Shown here one piece after another: positions 1-7,899 of a stretch of DNA of 24,787 bases. Numbering within the stretch: the stretch's first letter is position 1; every line of letters begins with the position of its first letter. The notes beneath the pieces were generated by a model. That model was given only the letters and a program-made list of their open reading frames with translations, was not told the DNA's origin and ran no database searches. This DNA is from JAJUFS01 sp964599565. GTDB taxonomy: Bacteria > Pseudomonadota > Gammaproteobacteria > Natronospirales > JAJUFS01. The stretch covers positions 1-24,787 of the forward strand of contig CAZRFE010000036.1 of the NCBI GenBank assembly GCA_964599565.1, given 5' to 3'. The translations under genes were made by a program, and so were the position numbers.

Positions 1-2156
1 ACGAGCACGGCGAATCCGCAGGCTTCTCCACGTTCGACACCGCCATCACGCTGGGTGGCCCGATCGTGAAGGAAAAGCTGTGGTTCTTCGGTTCCTACCA
101 GATCAAGAACCGCGAAGACGACGTTGTTGATCCGGTGACCGGAAACCTGCAGCGCACGGTCAACACCGACCAGGGTCTGGCGTTCTTCAAGGCCACCTGG
201 CAGGCGACCTACAACGACCGCTTGACGGCGACGTTCTTCAACGACCCGTACGAGCGCGATGGCTCCACCACAGCGACCACGCTGAATCACCGCGACGTGG
301 CCCGTGACCAGGGTGGTGACAACTACAAGCTCGAGTACACGCGTGACTGGGCGAACTTCCGCCTGAACGCGTACACGTTCAGCCACGAAGGCGAGGTCAG
401 CAACATTGCTGCCAACGACGCCACGCGCAATGACGTGGCCTTCTTGAATCTCACCCCGACCAACGCCGACCTGCAGCTCGGCGGCAGCGGCAGCAACATC
501 GAAACCTTCCGCAACAAGGACGAGCTGGGTCTGAGCCTGGAGTACTGGCTGGATACATCGATGGGCAGCCACGCCTTCAAGTTCGGTTATTCGCAGAGTG
601 AAAACGAGTACAAGGAAAACCAGGTCTTCACGGGTCCCGAGAACGCGCAGTACACCTCGATCGCGCTGGCGAACCAGGGTGCGACGTTCGGTGACTACAC
701 CACGGGAACCTGGACGGGCTTTGTCGACATGGTTGCCGACGACATTCCGCGTATCACGGACGCGATCGCGGCCAGCGCCAATGAAGCCTATTTCATGGGC
801 ATCCTTGACACCAACAGCAACGGCACGATCGAAGACGCCGAGATGAACGCCTACCAGTTCACCAGCACGGCAGGCAACCCGGGCGGTCAGGTCAACGCCT
901 ACCGCATCGTGCAGTCGGTCATTGCGCCGTACGAAGTGACGTCGGAAGGCGATGTTTTCTACCTGCAGGACACCTGGACACTGGATCAGTGGACGGTCAA
1001 TGCCGGTATCCGTGGTGAGGAGTGGGCGCACTTTGCTTCCGATGGTAGCGAGGCCTACACCTTCGACATGGAAATCGCTCCGCGCCTGAGCGTGGTGTAT
1101 GACCTGTTTGGTGACGGTCGCAGCAAGGTCTGGGGTTTCTACGGTCGTTACTACGATCCGATCCGCAACAACATGACCGACTTCGCCGGCAACCTGACGG
1201 GCTCCGTGCTCGACGAGCAGGTCTTCATCGGCGATGAATGGATCACCTTCCGCACCCGTGGCGGTCCGAAGACGCCGGACGCGCTGTTTGCACCGTCGAC
1301 CAAGACCCCGTACACGGATGAGTTCCTGCTCGGTTACGCCACCACCTTCGGCACGGACATGAGCCTGTCGCTGACGTACACCAAGCGTGAGACCCGCGAC
1401 ATCCTGGAAGATTACGATCTGGGCCTGTACTCCGATCCGGCAGGTCCGCTTGCTGGCACGGACTACTACCTGCCGTACTCGTACTTCGGCTACAGCTCTC
1501 TGCCGAACTCGAACTACGTGATCGCCACGCTCGCCGGCGGCAAGCGTGACTACCAGGGTATCGAGGTCACGTTGCAGAAGCAGATGTCCGACAACTGGCA
1601 GGGCATGGTGTCGTACACGTTCAACGACGCCGAAGGCAACTCGAACTCGGACAGCAACGCCGACTTCCAGGGTGACGTGATCTGGCTCGACCCGCGCGCT
1701 CCTGGTCTGTACGGCACGCAGCCGGGCAACATCGAGCACCAGCTCAAGGCCTGGGGCACGTATGCCTTTGACTTCGGCCTGGAGCTCTCCGGCGTGTTCA
1801 ACTGGAACAGCGGTATCGTCTACAGCCGTACCTTCTCGGCATCCGCCCGCAATCTTCCGATTCGCGTGGATACGCCGTATGAGAACGGTGGCGTAGTCTC
1901 CGCCTGGGTGGATGAAGGCTCGGTCGGTGGCGAAACCGGTCCGGCGTACTACGAGCTGGACGTTCGCGTGAAGTACTCGCACGACCTGCCGGTTGGTGAA
2001 CTCGAGCTCTTCCTCGACATCTTCAACATCCTGGACAACCAGGCGGCTATCGCCGAGCAGGATCTGCTCGCTGGCGACGGCGTGTACAACTTCGGTGAAG
2101 CCAACGACTGGGTCGCCCCGCGTCGCTTCTACCTGGGTGCACGCTACTCGTTCTGA
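1..2156 (+). CDS. TonB-dependent receptor, Oar-like, 3' part (partial at left edge)
   Basis: The open frame runs from base 3 to the TGA at 2154-2156 (717 visible residues), so the gene begins outside the window. The GTG at 66 lies inside the gene and is not its start. The opening region reads ITLGGPIVKEKLWFFGSYQ, a sequence typical of the early barrel of Oar-like TonB-dependent receptors. The rest is rich in alternating aromatic beta-strand patterns, and the protein ends in ARYSF, with the C-terminal Phe used by the BAM machinery in outer-membrane barrels. The signal peptide, TonB box and plug must lie upstream. The family imports siderophores, glycans or peptides through the outer membrane with TonB energy; the substrate cannot be read here. 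One extracellular-looking segment (bases 807-842) matches an EF-hand loop. Base composition is somewhat less GC-rich than in the neighbouring genes. Family assignment is secure; substrate unknown. Confidence 0.9.
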   Translation, partial: EHGESAGFSTFDTAITLGGPIVKEKLWFFGSYQIKNREDDVVDPVTGNLQRTVNTDQGLAFFKATWQATYNDRLTATFFNDPYERDGSTTATTLNHRDVARDQGGDNYKLEYTRDWANFRLNAYTFSHEGEVSNIAANDATRNDVAFLNLTPTNADLQLGGSGSNIETFRNKDELGLSLEYWLDTSMGSHAFKFGYSQSENEYKENQVFTGPENAQYTSIALANQGATFGDYTTGTWTGFVDMVADDIPRITDAIAASANEAYFMGILDTNSNGTIEDAEMNAYQFTSTAGNPGGQVNAYRIVQSVIAPYEVTSEGDVFYLQDTWTLDQWTVNAGIRGEEWAHFASDGSEAYTFDMEIAPRLSVVYDLFGDGRSKVWGFYGRYYDPIRNNMTDFAGNLTGSVLDEQVFIGDEWITFRTRGGPKTPDALFAPSTKTPYTDEFLLGYATTFGTDMSLSLTYTKRETRDILEDYDLGLYSDPAGPLAGTDYYLPYSYFGYSSLPNSNYVIATLAGGKRDYQGIEVTLQKQMSDNWQGMVSYTFNDAEGNSNSDSNADFQGDVIWLDPRAPGLYGTQPGNIEHQLKAWGTYAFDFGLELSGVFNWNSGIVYSRTFSASARNLPIRVDTPYENGGVVSAWVDEGSVGGETGPAYYELDVRVKYSHDLPVGELELFLDIFNILDNQAAIAEQDLLAGDGVYNFGEANDWVAPRRFYLGARYSF

Positions 2157-2185
2157 TCAAAGAAAAAGATCTACCGATAGACTTG

Positions 2186-2215
2186 AAGCCGGGGCAGCGC
2201 CCCGGCTTTTCTTTT
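2186..2215 (+). terminator. Intrinsic terminator of the TonB-dependent receptor gene
   Basis: A perfect 10-bp stem (2186-2195 pairing with 2199-2208) with a 3-nt AGC loop is followed by the T-rich run TTTTCTTTT. It begins 30 nt after the receptor stop codon. This is a textbook Rho-independent terminator. Confidence 0.92.
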
Positions 2216-2452
2216 GCGGTGCCCTTTCCGCAGGTGCGGATGCAGGTGGCGCGCACGTTGGCGTTTCAATGGCCGCGACATTGATGCAACCGGAGAGAGG
2301 CGCGCCTTCTCGCTCGGACGCGCAACGGAGGCAAATTAGCGCGACCCTTGCGTGCAGATGACGGGAAGCCGGAGATCCGTGCGGGTGATTGCAGGCAGAA
2401 AGGACAACCCGCGCTACACCGTGGTGGAACGAGCGTGCGGGAAGCGTTCCCG
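2216..2452. other. Intergenic spacer without recognised gene
   Basis: This stretch separates the receptor terminator from the end of the convergent NatB-like gene. Short open frames cross it, but they run into the antisense of the permease gene, lack ribosome binding sites and resemble nothing known. Apart from the hairpin at its right edge, I see no repeat, RNA or promoter that I can support. Confidence 0.5.
2438..2452 (-). terminator. Hairpin abutting the end of the natB-like gene, possible terminator
   Basis: CGGGAA (2438-2443) and TTCCCG (2447-2452) form a perfect 6-bp stem with a GCG loop directly after the stop codon of the minus-strand permease gene (2453-2455). No U-run follows on that strand. 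It may stabilise the 3' end or assist termination but is not a convincing intrinsic terminator. Confidence 0.35.
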
Positions 2453-3619
2453 TCAGCCGAGAATTCGCTCCGATCGATACAGCATCACCGCACCGCCGAT
2501 CATCAGCGCACCCGCCGCGAGCGTCGTGCCCGCGGAGTACAGCATGAAGAGCAGCGGAACGGCAGCACCCTTGACGATCTCCATGATCAGCAGATGCTGG
2601 CTGAAGCCTGGAATCAGCGCGCCGGTAAGGCTGAGGTCCGCGCGCATCACGGTGCCGACGATCACGGGAATCAGCGGCACAAGCATGACGATTGAAAGGT
2701 AGGTCTGCGCTTCCTTGTAGCTTTTGGCGTAGGACGCAACGAGCGTGAGCATGCCGGCTGCGAACACGGTGAACGGCAGGCTGACAAGAAGGATGGAGAC
2801 GACCTGCGAGATGTCCAGCGACGTATTGATGCCAAGCCCACCGAGATCAAGCTGCGGAAACGCAAGCGCGAACACGATGACGGTGAGCGCGAGCGAGAGC
2901 ATCGAGAACACGGCGGCTGCAGCGACCTTGCCGAGCACGATTGCCGTGCGCGACAGCGGCAGGCTCAGCAACGATTCCAGCGAACCGCGTTCGCGTTCGC
3001 CGGCGGTTGTATCAATCGCCAGGTAGAACGCGCCCATGATGGTCGCGAGCAGCACGAAGTACGGCAGCATGCCGAAGATCATCGCGCCGCGTGACATCGG
3101 CGTTGAAAGGTCCACGCGGTCGATGAAGAACGGCAGCATCACCTCGGGCGCAACGCCGCGCGCCTGCAGCCGCAGGGCGCCGAGCTGGCGCGAATGCACC
3201 GTGAGCAGTTTCTCCACGCGATCGGCACGGCGATCCGCCGTGCTGTCGGAGCGGTCGAAGTACAGCTGAAGCGTTGCCGGCCGCGCCTCGCGGTACAGCG
3301 CATCGATATCCGCCGGAATCACCAGCACGATGCGTTCCTTGTCTTCCTTGATGAGCGCTTCGGGATCGCCATCGCTCTCCTCGATCTCGGCGCCCTGCGC
3401 GACAAGCACCTGCAGCAGGTTCGGCGCGAACTCGGCGCCGATGACGACGACCGGCAGTTCCCCCTCGCCCTTCATGCCTTCGTTGATGGCGGCCTTCATG
3501 AGAAACACGAACAGCAGCGGGCCGATGACCGGACCGAACAGCAGCGCGGACATGAGCGTGCGGCGGTCGCGGAGGTTGTCGCGCACTTCCTTCAGAAAGA
3601 CGATCAGCGCGGTATGCAT
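2453..3619 (-). CDS. NatB-like ABC-2 type permease
   Basis: This 388-residue inner-membrane protein has the ABC-2 (NatB/YhaP-like) exporter architecture. There is one N-terminal transmembrane helix (about residues 20-42), a long extracytoplasmic domain (about 45-175), then roughly five helices in the C-terminal half. The segment GERERGSLESLLSLPLSR just after the second helix is a typical ABC-2 coupling motif. It should form the membrane channel for the ATPase encoded immediately upstream on the same strand; one base separates the ATPase stop from this ATG. Family members export Na+ (Bacillus NatAB) or unidentified substrates, so the cargo is not established here. Neighbouring exopeptidase and ATPase genes share strand and tight spacing, which suggests one operon. 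Confidence 0.88.
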   Translation of the reverse strand: MHTALIVFLKEVRDNLRDRRTLMSALLFGPVIGPLLFVFLMKAAINEGMKGEGELPVVVIGAEFAPNLLQVLVAQGAEIEESDGDPEALIKEDKERIVLVIPADIDALYREARPATLQLYFDRSDSTADRRADRVEKLLTVHSRQLGALRLQARGVAPEVMLPFFIDRVDLSTPMSRGAMIFGMLPYFVLLATIMGAFYLAIDTTAGERERGSLESLLSLPLSRTAIVLGKVAAAAVFSMLSLALTVIVFALAFPQLDLGGLGINTSLDISQVVSILLVSLPFTVFAAGMLTLVASYAKSYKEAQTYLSIVMLVPLIPVIVGTVMRADLSLTGALIPGFSQHLLIMEIVKGAAVPLLFMLYSAGTTLAAGALMIGGAVMLYRSERILG

Positions 3620-3620
3620 G

Positions 3621-4337
3621 TCAGCCCTCCACGGCCTGGATGAAGATTTCCTCGAGGTCCGGCTGCGCGAACCGCTCGCGCAGTTCCTCCGGCGTACCCG
3701 CGGCCGTTACCCGGCCATGGCTGATGATGACGATGCGATCGCACAGCGCCGCCACTTCCTGCATCACGTGGCTTGAAAAGAGAATGCAGTGACCTTGCGC
3801 CTTCAGCTCGCGGATCATCTCGCGCAGCGCGCGCAGCGCTTTCACATCAAGACCGTTGGTGGGCTCATCGAGGATGATGTTGCGCGGCCGGTGTACGAGC
3901 GCGCGCGCCACCGCGACCTTCATGGTCTCGCCCTGCGAGTAACCCTTCGCCGCGCGGTCCGCGACGTTGCCAAGACCGAGCTCATGCACGAGGTGATCGA
4001 CGCGGTCCTTCAGCGCTGCGCCTTCAAGCCCGTGCAGCCGCCCGAAGTACGCAACGTTCTCGCGCCCCGTCAGGCGCGGATAAAGCCCGCTGTTGTACGG
4101 CAGCGTGCCGAGCGAACGCACGGCGGCGAGCGTGTCCTTCGCGACGTCGCGACCGTCGATGCGCGCAACGCCGGCATCCGGTCGCACGACGCCCGCGATC
4201 ATGCGCAGCGTCGTCGACTTGCCGGCGCCGTTCGGGCCGAGCAGTGCCGTGATGCGTCCGTCATCGGCCTTGAAACTGACGTCGTCGACGGCCAGCACCT
4301 TGCCGAAATGCTTGCGGAGATTCGTGACCTCGAGCAT
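3621..4337 (-). CDS. NatA-like ABC transporter ATP-binding protein
   Basis: This 238-residue cytoplasmic ATPase should drive the NatB-like permease encoded next. Visible motifs are Walker A GPNGAGKST (34-42), signature YSQGE (133-137), Walker B NIILDEP (153-159) and the switch histidine in FSSH (190). The segment around LPYNSGLYPRLTGRENV (about 79-95), at the Q-loop position, resembles the LPxNxGxYPRLT form of NatA-type ATPases rather than importer ATPases. The start ATG is preceded by GAGGAAA seven bases upstream. The TGA of the exopeptidase gene overlaps this Shine-Dalgarno sequence, so translation is probably coupled. Family identification is strong; export of Na+ specifically is not demonstrated. 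Confidence 0.92.
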   Translation of the reverse strand: MLEVTNLRKHFGKVLAVDDVSFKADDGRITALLGPNGAGKSTTLRMIAGVVRPDAGVARIDGRDVAKDTLAAVRSLGTLPYNSGLYPRLTGRENVAYFGRLHGLEGAALKDRVDHLVHELGLGNVADRAAKGYSQGETMKVAVARALVHRPRNIILDEPTNGLDVKALRALREMIRELKAQGHCILFSSHVMQEVAALCDRIVIISHGRVTAAGTPEELRERFAQPDLEEIFIQAVEG

Positions 4338-4346
4338 GTGTTTTCC

Positions 4347-5792
4347 TCAGGGCATCGGGCCGTTGCGATCGATGAAGAAGGGACTCGCCGATAGTTCTTC
4401 GATGCACGCGGCATCGAGCCCGGCAACGTCCTCGCCGGCAACCGCGCTCTCGAGAAACTCCGCCATCAGCCGCGGCGTGCAGCCGCGCCAGGCAACACCA
4501 TGTCCCTGTCCGGGCGCAACAAGATGCAGCGCGTTGGACAGGTGACGCGCAACTTCCGCGCCGTTCTGTGGCGGCGTCACCGGATCTGCCTCGCCCGAGA
4601 GAAGCAGTACCGGCAGATCGCTTGTCACCGGCTCGCGGAAATCGGCGGGCAGTTCGCGCGACGGCCAGGCAGCGCACATCGCCGCCACCAGGTCCGTCGT
4701 GAGCGTGCCGAGATACGGGGTCGCGCCTTCCGGTTGCGCGGCCGCGGCCGAAAAATACGGCGCATCCTCGCTGCACACGACGCTGTTGTGCATGCCGATG
4801 TAGAGCATGGATTCGGATTGCCGTTCCAGCGCAAGGACATTGCCCGCAAGAGCCTGCCAGTCGCCGGCCTCGGCGTAGGCGAGCAGCAGCGGCAGCAAGG
4901 AGACCGATTCCGGCGCATAGCTGTACATGCGCAGCACCATCGCAACGCGCGGCCAGGAAAGCGAAACTGCGCGCATGCCGCCGGTGAACGGATCGCGCAC
5001 GTCGACGCTTGCAGGCGCGCGCTCAAGCCTTGCGCGCAGCGCGGCGAAACGCTCGCGCAGGCGCGGAAACCGTTCGGCGCAGACATCGGATTGCGCGCAG
5101 CGATCGAACATGAGATCGAGCGCGCGCTGCGCGTCGGACGCGATCTGGGGCCCGAGCGCTTCCCCCGGCACCGTCACGCCGTCAAGGATCGCGGCCTCGA
5201 CGTGTTCCGGATGGCGGCGCAGGTACTCCAGTGCGACGCGCGTGCCGTAGGAAATGCCGTACAGCGCGAACGCCTCCTCGCCGAGCGCGACGCGCAGCGT
5301 TTCAAGATCGCGTACCGCATCAAGCGTCGTGTAATGGCGAAGATCGGCATCGAGCGACGCGACGCACTGCGAAGCCGCTTCGCGAACCGCGTCCGCATCG
5401 ACATCCCTGGCTGCGTCCGCGTTCTCCTCCAGCGCCGCGCAGTTGAGCGGGTTCGAGCCACCGGTACCGCGCTGGTCCACGAGAAGGATGTCGCGCTGCC
5501 GCCGAATGGCGTTGAACGCCTGCGAAACGCCGGGAAAGCTTTCCAGCGCCGACTGTCCCGGCCCGCCCGCGATGAACACGAGCGGATTCGGCGCGGGATC
5601 GCCGGTCATCGCCTTCAGGCGCGCGACCTTCAACGTGATCTGCCGTCCCTCGGCGTCATCCGGGTTCTCCGGCACGGAAAGCGTCGTGCATTCCGCGGCC
5701 ATGCGCGGACCGGCGGCGGGATTGCCGATGCGGCAGGCGTCAAAGACGGGCGCACCGGCGATCAGCCAGAGCGCGGCGAGTGATGTGCTCAT
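4347..5792 (-). CDS. Alpha/beta-hydrolase exopeptidase, S33 / TAP-like family
   Basis: This is a 481-residue alpha/beta-fold protein resembling prolyl or tripeptidyl aminopeptidases that release N-terminal residues from peptides. Visible elements are the oxyanion region FIAGGPGQS (73-81), VDQRGTGGSNP (105-115), nucleophile elbow GISYG with Ser181, and a C-terminal TAP-like lid/hydrolase segment with GEADPVTP (Asp403) and GQGHG (His431). The N-terminus is hydrophobic but has no clear basic n-region or lipobox, so export is possible but unproven. The ATG at 5790-5792 was chosen because an upstream in-frame ATG at 5939 would add a segment lying antisense to the mnmG leader with no family resemblance. 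A weak AGGGA lies 11 bases upstream. The stop overlaps the ribosome binding site of the NatA-like gene, which points to co-expression with the exporter. Confidence 0.87.
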   Translation of the reverse strand: MSTSLAALWLIAGAPVFDACRIGNPAAGPRMAAECTTLSVPENPDDAEGRQITLKVARLKAMTGDPAPNPLVFIAGGPGQSALESFPGVSQAFNAIRRQRDILLVDQRGTGGSNPLNCAALEENADAARDVDADAVREAASQCVASLDADLRHYTTLDAVRDLETLRVALGEEAFALYGISYGTRVALEYLRRHPEHVEAAILDGVTVPGEALGPQIASDAQRALDLMFDRCAQSDVCAERFPRLRERFAALRARLERAPASVDVRDPFTGGMRAVSLSWPRVAMVLRMYSYAPESVSLLPLLLAYAEAGDWQALAGNVLALERQSESMLYIGMHNSVVCSEDAPYFSAAAAQPEGATPYLGTLTTDLVAAMCAAWPSRELPADFREPVTSDLPVLLLSGEADPVTPPQNGAEVARHLSNALHLVAPGQGHGVAWRGCTPRLMAEFLESAVAGEDVAGLDAACIEELSASPFFIDRNGPMP

Positions 5793-5828
5793 TCGGTGAA
5801 GTGTCCCTGCAAGTTGGCCCCCTCGGCG

Positions 5829-5857
5829 ATGTTGCCGGTCACTGCACGCAACGTCAA
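5829..5857 (-). promoter_or_regulatory. Possible promoter of the exopeptidase-natAB operon
   Basis: On the minus strand, TTGACG (5852-5857, 5/6 to consensus -35) is followed after 17 bases by CAACAT (5829-5834, 3/6 to -10), about 36 bases before the chosen ATG. The -35 is good and the -10 poor. Confidence 0.35.
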
Positions 5858-5903
5858 ACCACGGGCCGCATGAACGAGGTGACTGCAGAGCAGAAACGCT
5901 CTC

Positions 5904-5933
5904 TTGGACGATGAACAGAAAAACAAATAAAAT
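5904..5933 (+). promoter_or_regulatory. Possible mnmG promoter
   Basis: TAAAAT (5928-5933, 5/6 to -10) lies in a conspicuously AT-rich patch, with TTGGAC (5904-5909, 3/6 to -35) 18 bases upstream. Transcription would begin near 5940, downstream of the ATG at 5911. This argues for the ATG at 5968 as the mnmG start. Confidence 0.45.
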
Positions 5934-5967
5934 TAGCAACTTGTTTCAAATCCAGGCCCGATCCCGC

Positions 5968-7860
5968 ATGTCACGTTCCACCCGGCAGTTCGATGTCATT
6001 GTCGTTGGCGGCGGCCACGCCGGCACCGAGGCTGCGCTCGCGGCGGCGCGCACCGGCGCGCGCACGCTGCTGCTCACGCACAACATCGAGACGCTCGGGC
6101 AAATGAGCTGCAATCCCGCGATCGGCGGCATCGGCAAGGGACACCTTGTAAGAGAGATCGACGCGCTGGGTGGTGCGATGGCGCGCGCCACGGACCGTGC
6201 GGGCATCCAGTTCCGCACGCTGAACGCGAGCAAGGGTCCGGCGGTGCGCGCCACGCGCGCACAGGCGGATCGCACACTCTATAAAGCCGCAATCCGCACG
6301 CTCATCGAGAACCAGCCGAACCTCACGCTGTTCCAGCAGGCCGTGGACGATCTCATCGTGAACGGCGACCGTATCGAAGGCGTGCTCACGCAGATGGGCC
6401 TGGAATTCCATGCGCCGGCCGTGGTGCTGACCGTGGGAACGTTCCTCGGCGGCCGGATCCACATCGGCCTGTCGAACTACCAGGGCGGCCGCGCCGGCGA
6501 CCCGCCGGCCAACGCGCTCAGCGCAAGACTGCGCGCGCTGCCCTTGCGCGTGGACCGTCTCAAGACCGGCACGCCGCCGCGCATCGACGGCCGCACGCTG
6601 GATTACACGAAGTTCGATGAACAGCCGGGCGATGCGCCCGCGCCCGTGTTCTCGTTCATCGGTTCGGTGGATGAACATCCGCGCCAAGTGATGTGCCACA
6701 TCGCGCGCACGACGGAAGCGACGCACGACATCATCCGTTCGGGCCTCGACCGCTCGCCGATGTATTCCGGCGTGATCGAAGGCATCGGGCCGCGCTACTG
6801 TCCGTCCATCGAAGACAAGATCGTGCGCTTCGCGGACAAGCTTTCGCACCAGATCTTCGTCGAGCCGGAAGGTCTCGAGACGCACGAGATCTATCCCAAC
6901 GGCATTTCCACCTCGTTGCCGTTCGACGTGCAGGAAGCCTTCGTGCGCTCCATGCCCGGTTTCGAGAACGCGCACATCACGCGCCCGGGCTACGCCATCG
7001 AGTACGACTACTTCGATCCGCGCGACCTGAAATACACGCTGGAAACGAAGGTCATCGGCGGGCTTTACTTCGCGGGCCAGATCAACGGCACGACAGGCTA
7101 CGAGGAGGCGGCGGCGCAGGGCCTGCTCGCCGGGCTCAACGCCGCACTCGCCGTGAAGGGCGCGGAACCCTGGTGGCCGCGGCGCGACGAGGCGTATCTC
7201 GGCGTGCTGGTCGATGACCTCATCACGCGCGGCACCACCGAGCCTTACCGCATGTTTACCTCGCGCGCGGAATACCGGCTGATGCTGCGCGAGGACAACG
7301 CGGATCTCCGCCTCACCGGAACCGGTCGCCGTCTCGGGCTCGTCGACGATGAACGCTGGGCAAGGTTCGAGGCCAAGCGCGATGCAGTTGCCCGGGAGAC
7401 GGCGCGTCTCGGCGCGTTGACCGTCCGCCCGCAGGACATGGACGAAACCGCGGCGACGGAAATTCTCGGCGCACCGCTCGCGCGCGAGTTCCGTGCGCTG
7501 GAACTGCTGCGCAGGCCCGAGCTTGACTACGCGCGCCTGCATGCGCTGGCCGGCCTTGAGCCCGTGGAAACGGATGCAGCGGTCATCGAGCAGGTCGAGA
7601 TCCAGGCGCGATACGCCGGTTACATCGACCGGCAGCGCGATGAGATCGCGCGTGCGCTGCGGCATGAAGCACTGCACCTGCCGGAGGATTTCGATTTCGC
7701 CGCGGTGAAAGGTCTGTCCAACGAGGTGCGCCAGAAGCTCGGCGACGTCAGGCCGGAAACACTCGGCCAGGCCGCGCGCATCCCGGGCGTGACGCCGGCC
7801 GCGGTGTCGCTGCTGCTCGTGCATCTCAAACGGCACGGCAAGTACCGCGAAAGCGCCTGA
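5968..7860 (+). CDS. mnmG: tRNA uridine-5-carboxymethylaminomethyl(34) synthesis enzyme MnmG (GidA)
   Basis: This is a 630-residue FAD enzyme that works with the GTPase MnmE to place the (carboxymethyl)aminomethyl group on wobble U34 of several tRNAs. It has the N-terminal dinucleotide-binding motif VVGGGHAGTEAA (12-23) and the conserved QMSCNPAIGGIGKGHL segment with one of the family cysteines. It also has RYCPSIEDKIVRF with the second conserved cysteine, GQINGTTGYEEAAAQG for FAD contact, and the SRAEYRLMLREDNAD block. The C-terminal helical part (GYIDRQ onward) for MnmE/tRNA contact is complete. Length matches the family. The ATG at 5968 fits where the family begins; the in-frame ATG at 5911 lies inside the likely promoter. 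No strong Shine-Dalgarno is visible. The gene is followed by a peptide importer rather than the common rsmG-parAB neighbours. Confidence 0.97.
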   Translation: MSRSTRQFDVIVVGGGHAGTEAALAAARTGARTLLLTHNIETLGQMSCNPAIGGIGKGHLVREIDALGGAMARATDRAGIQFRTLNASKGPAVRATRAQADRTLYKAAIRTLIENQPNLTLFQQAVDDLIVNGDRIEGVLTQMGLEFHAPAVVLTVGTFLGGRIHIGLSNYQGGRAGDPPANALSARLRALPLRVDRLKTGTPPRIDGRTLDYTKFDEQPGDAPAPVFSFIGSVDEHPRQVMCHIARTTEATHDIIRSGLDRSPMYSGVIEGIGPRYCPSIEDKIVRFADKLSHQIFVEPEGLETHEIYPNGISTSLPFDVQEAFVRSMPGFENAHITRPGYAIEYDYFDPRDLKYTLETKVIGGLYFAGQINGTTGYEEAAAQGLLAGLNAALAVKGAEPWWPRRDEAYLGVLVDDLITRGTTEPYRMFTSRAEYRLMLREDNADLRLTGTGRRLGLVDDERWARFEAKRDAVARETARLGALTVRPQDMDETAATEILGAPLAREFRALELLRRPELDYARLHALAGLEPVETDAAVIEQVEIQARYAGYIDRQRDEIARALRHEALHLPEDFDFAAVKGLSNEVRQKLGDVRPETLGQAARIPGVTPAAVSLLLVHLKRHGKYRESA

Positions 7861-7899
7861 CCCGTCTTCCTGCGCCCGTCCTTCGCCTATCCTTGGTTC

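Noticed and set aside
4500..5783. 427-codon plus-strand open frame opposite the exopeptidase
   Set aside because: The minus-strand gene carries a full catalytic triad; this frame is Arg-rich complement sequence.
5911..5967. Upstream in-frame ATG as the start of mnmG
   Set aside because: It falls inside the best promoter candidate, has no ribosome binding site, and would add 19 residues before the family's normal start.
5971..7836. 621-codon open frame on the minus strand across mnmG
   Set aside because: It lies wholly antisense to mnmG, is rich in Arg/His/Ala as expected from the complement of GC-rich codons, and shows no domain. It is an artefact of composition.
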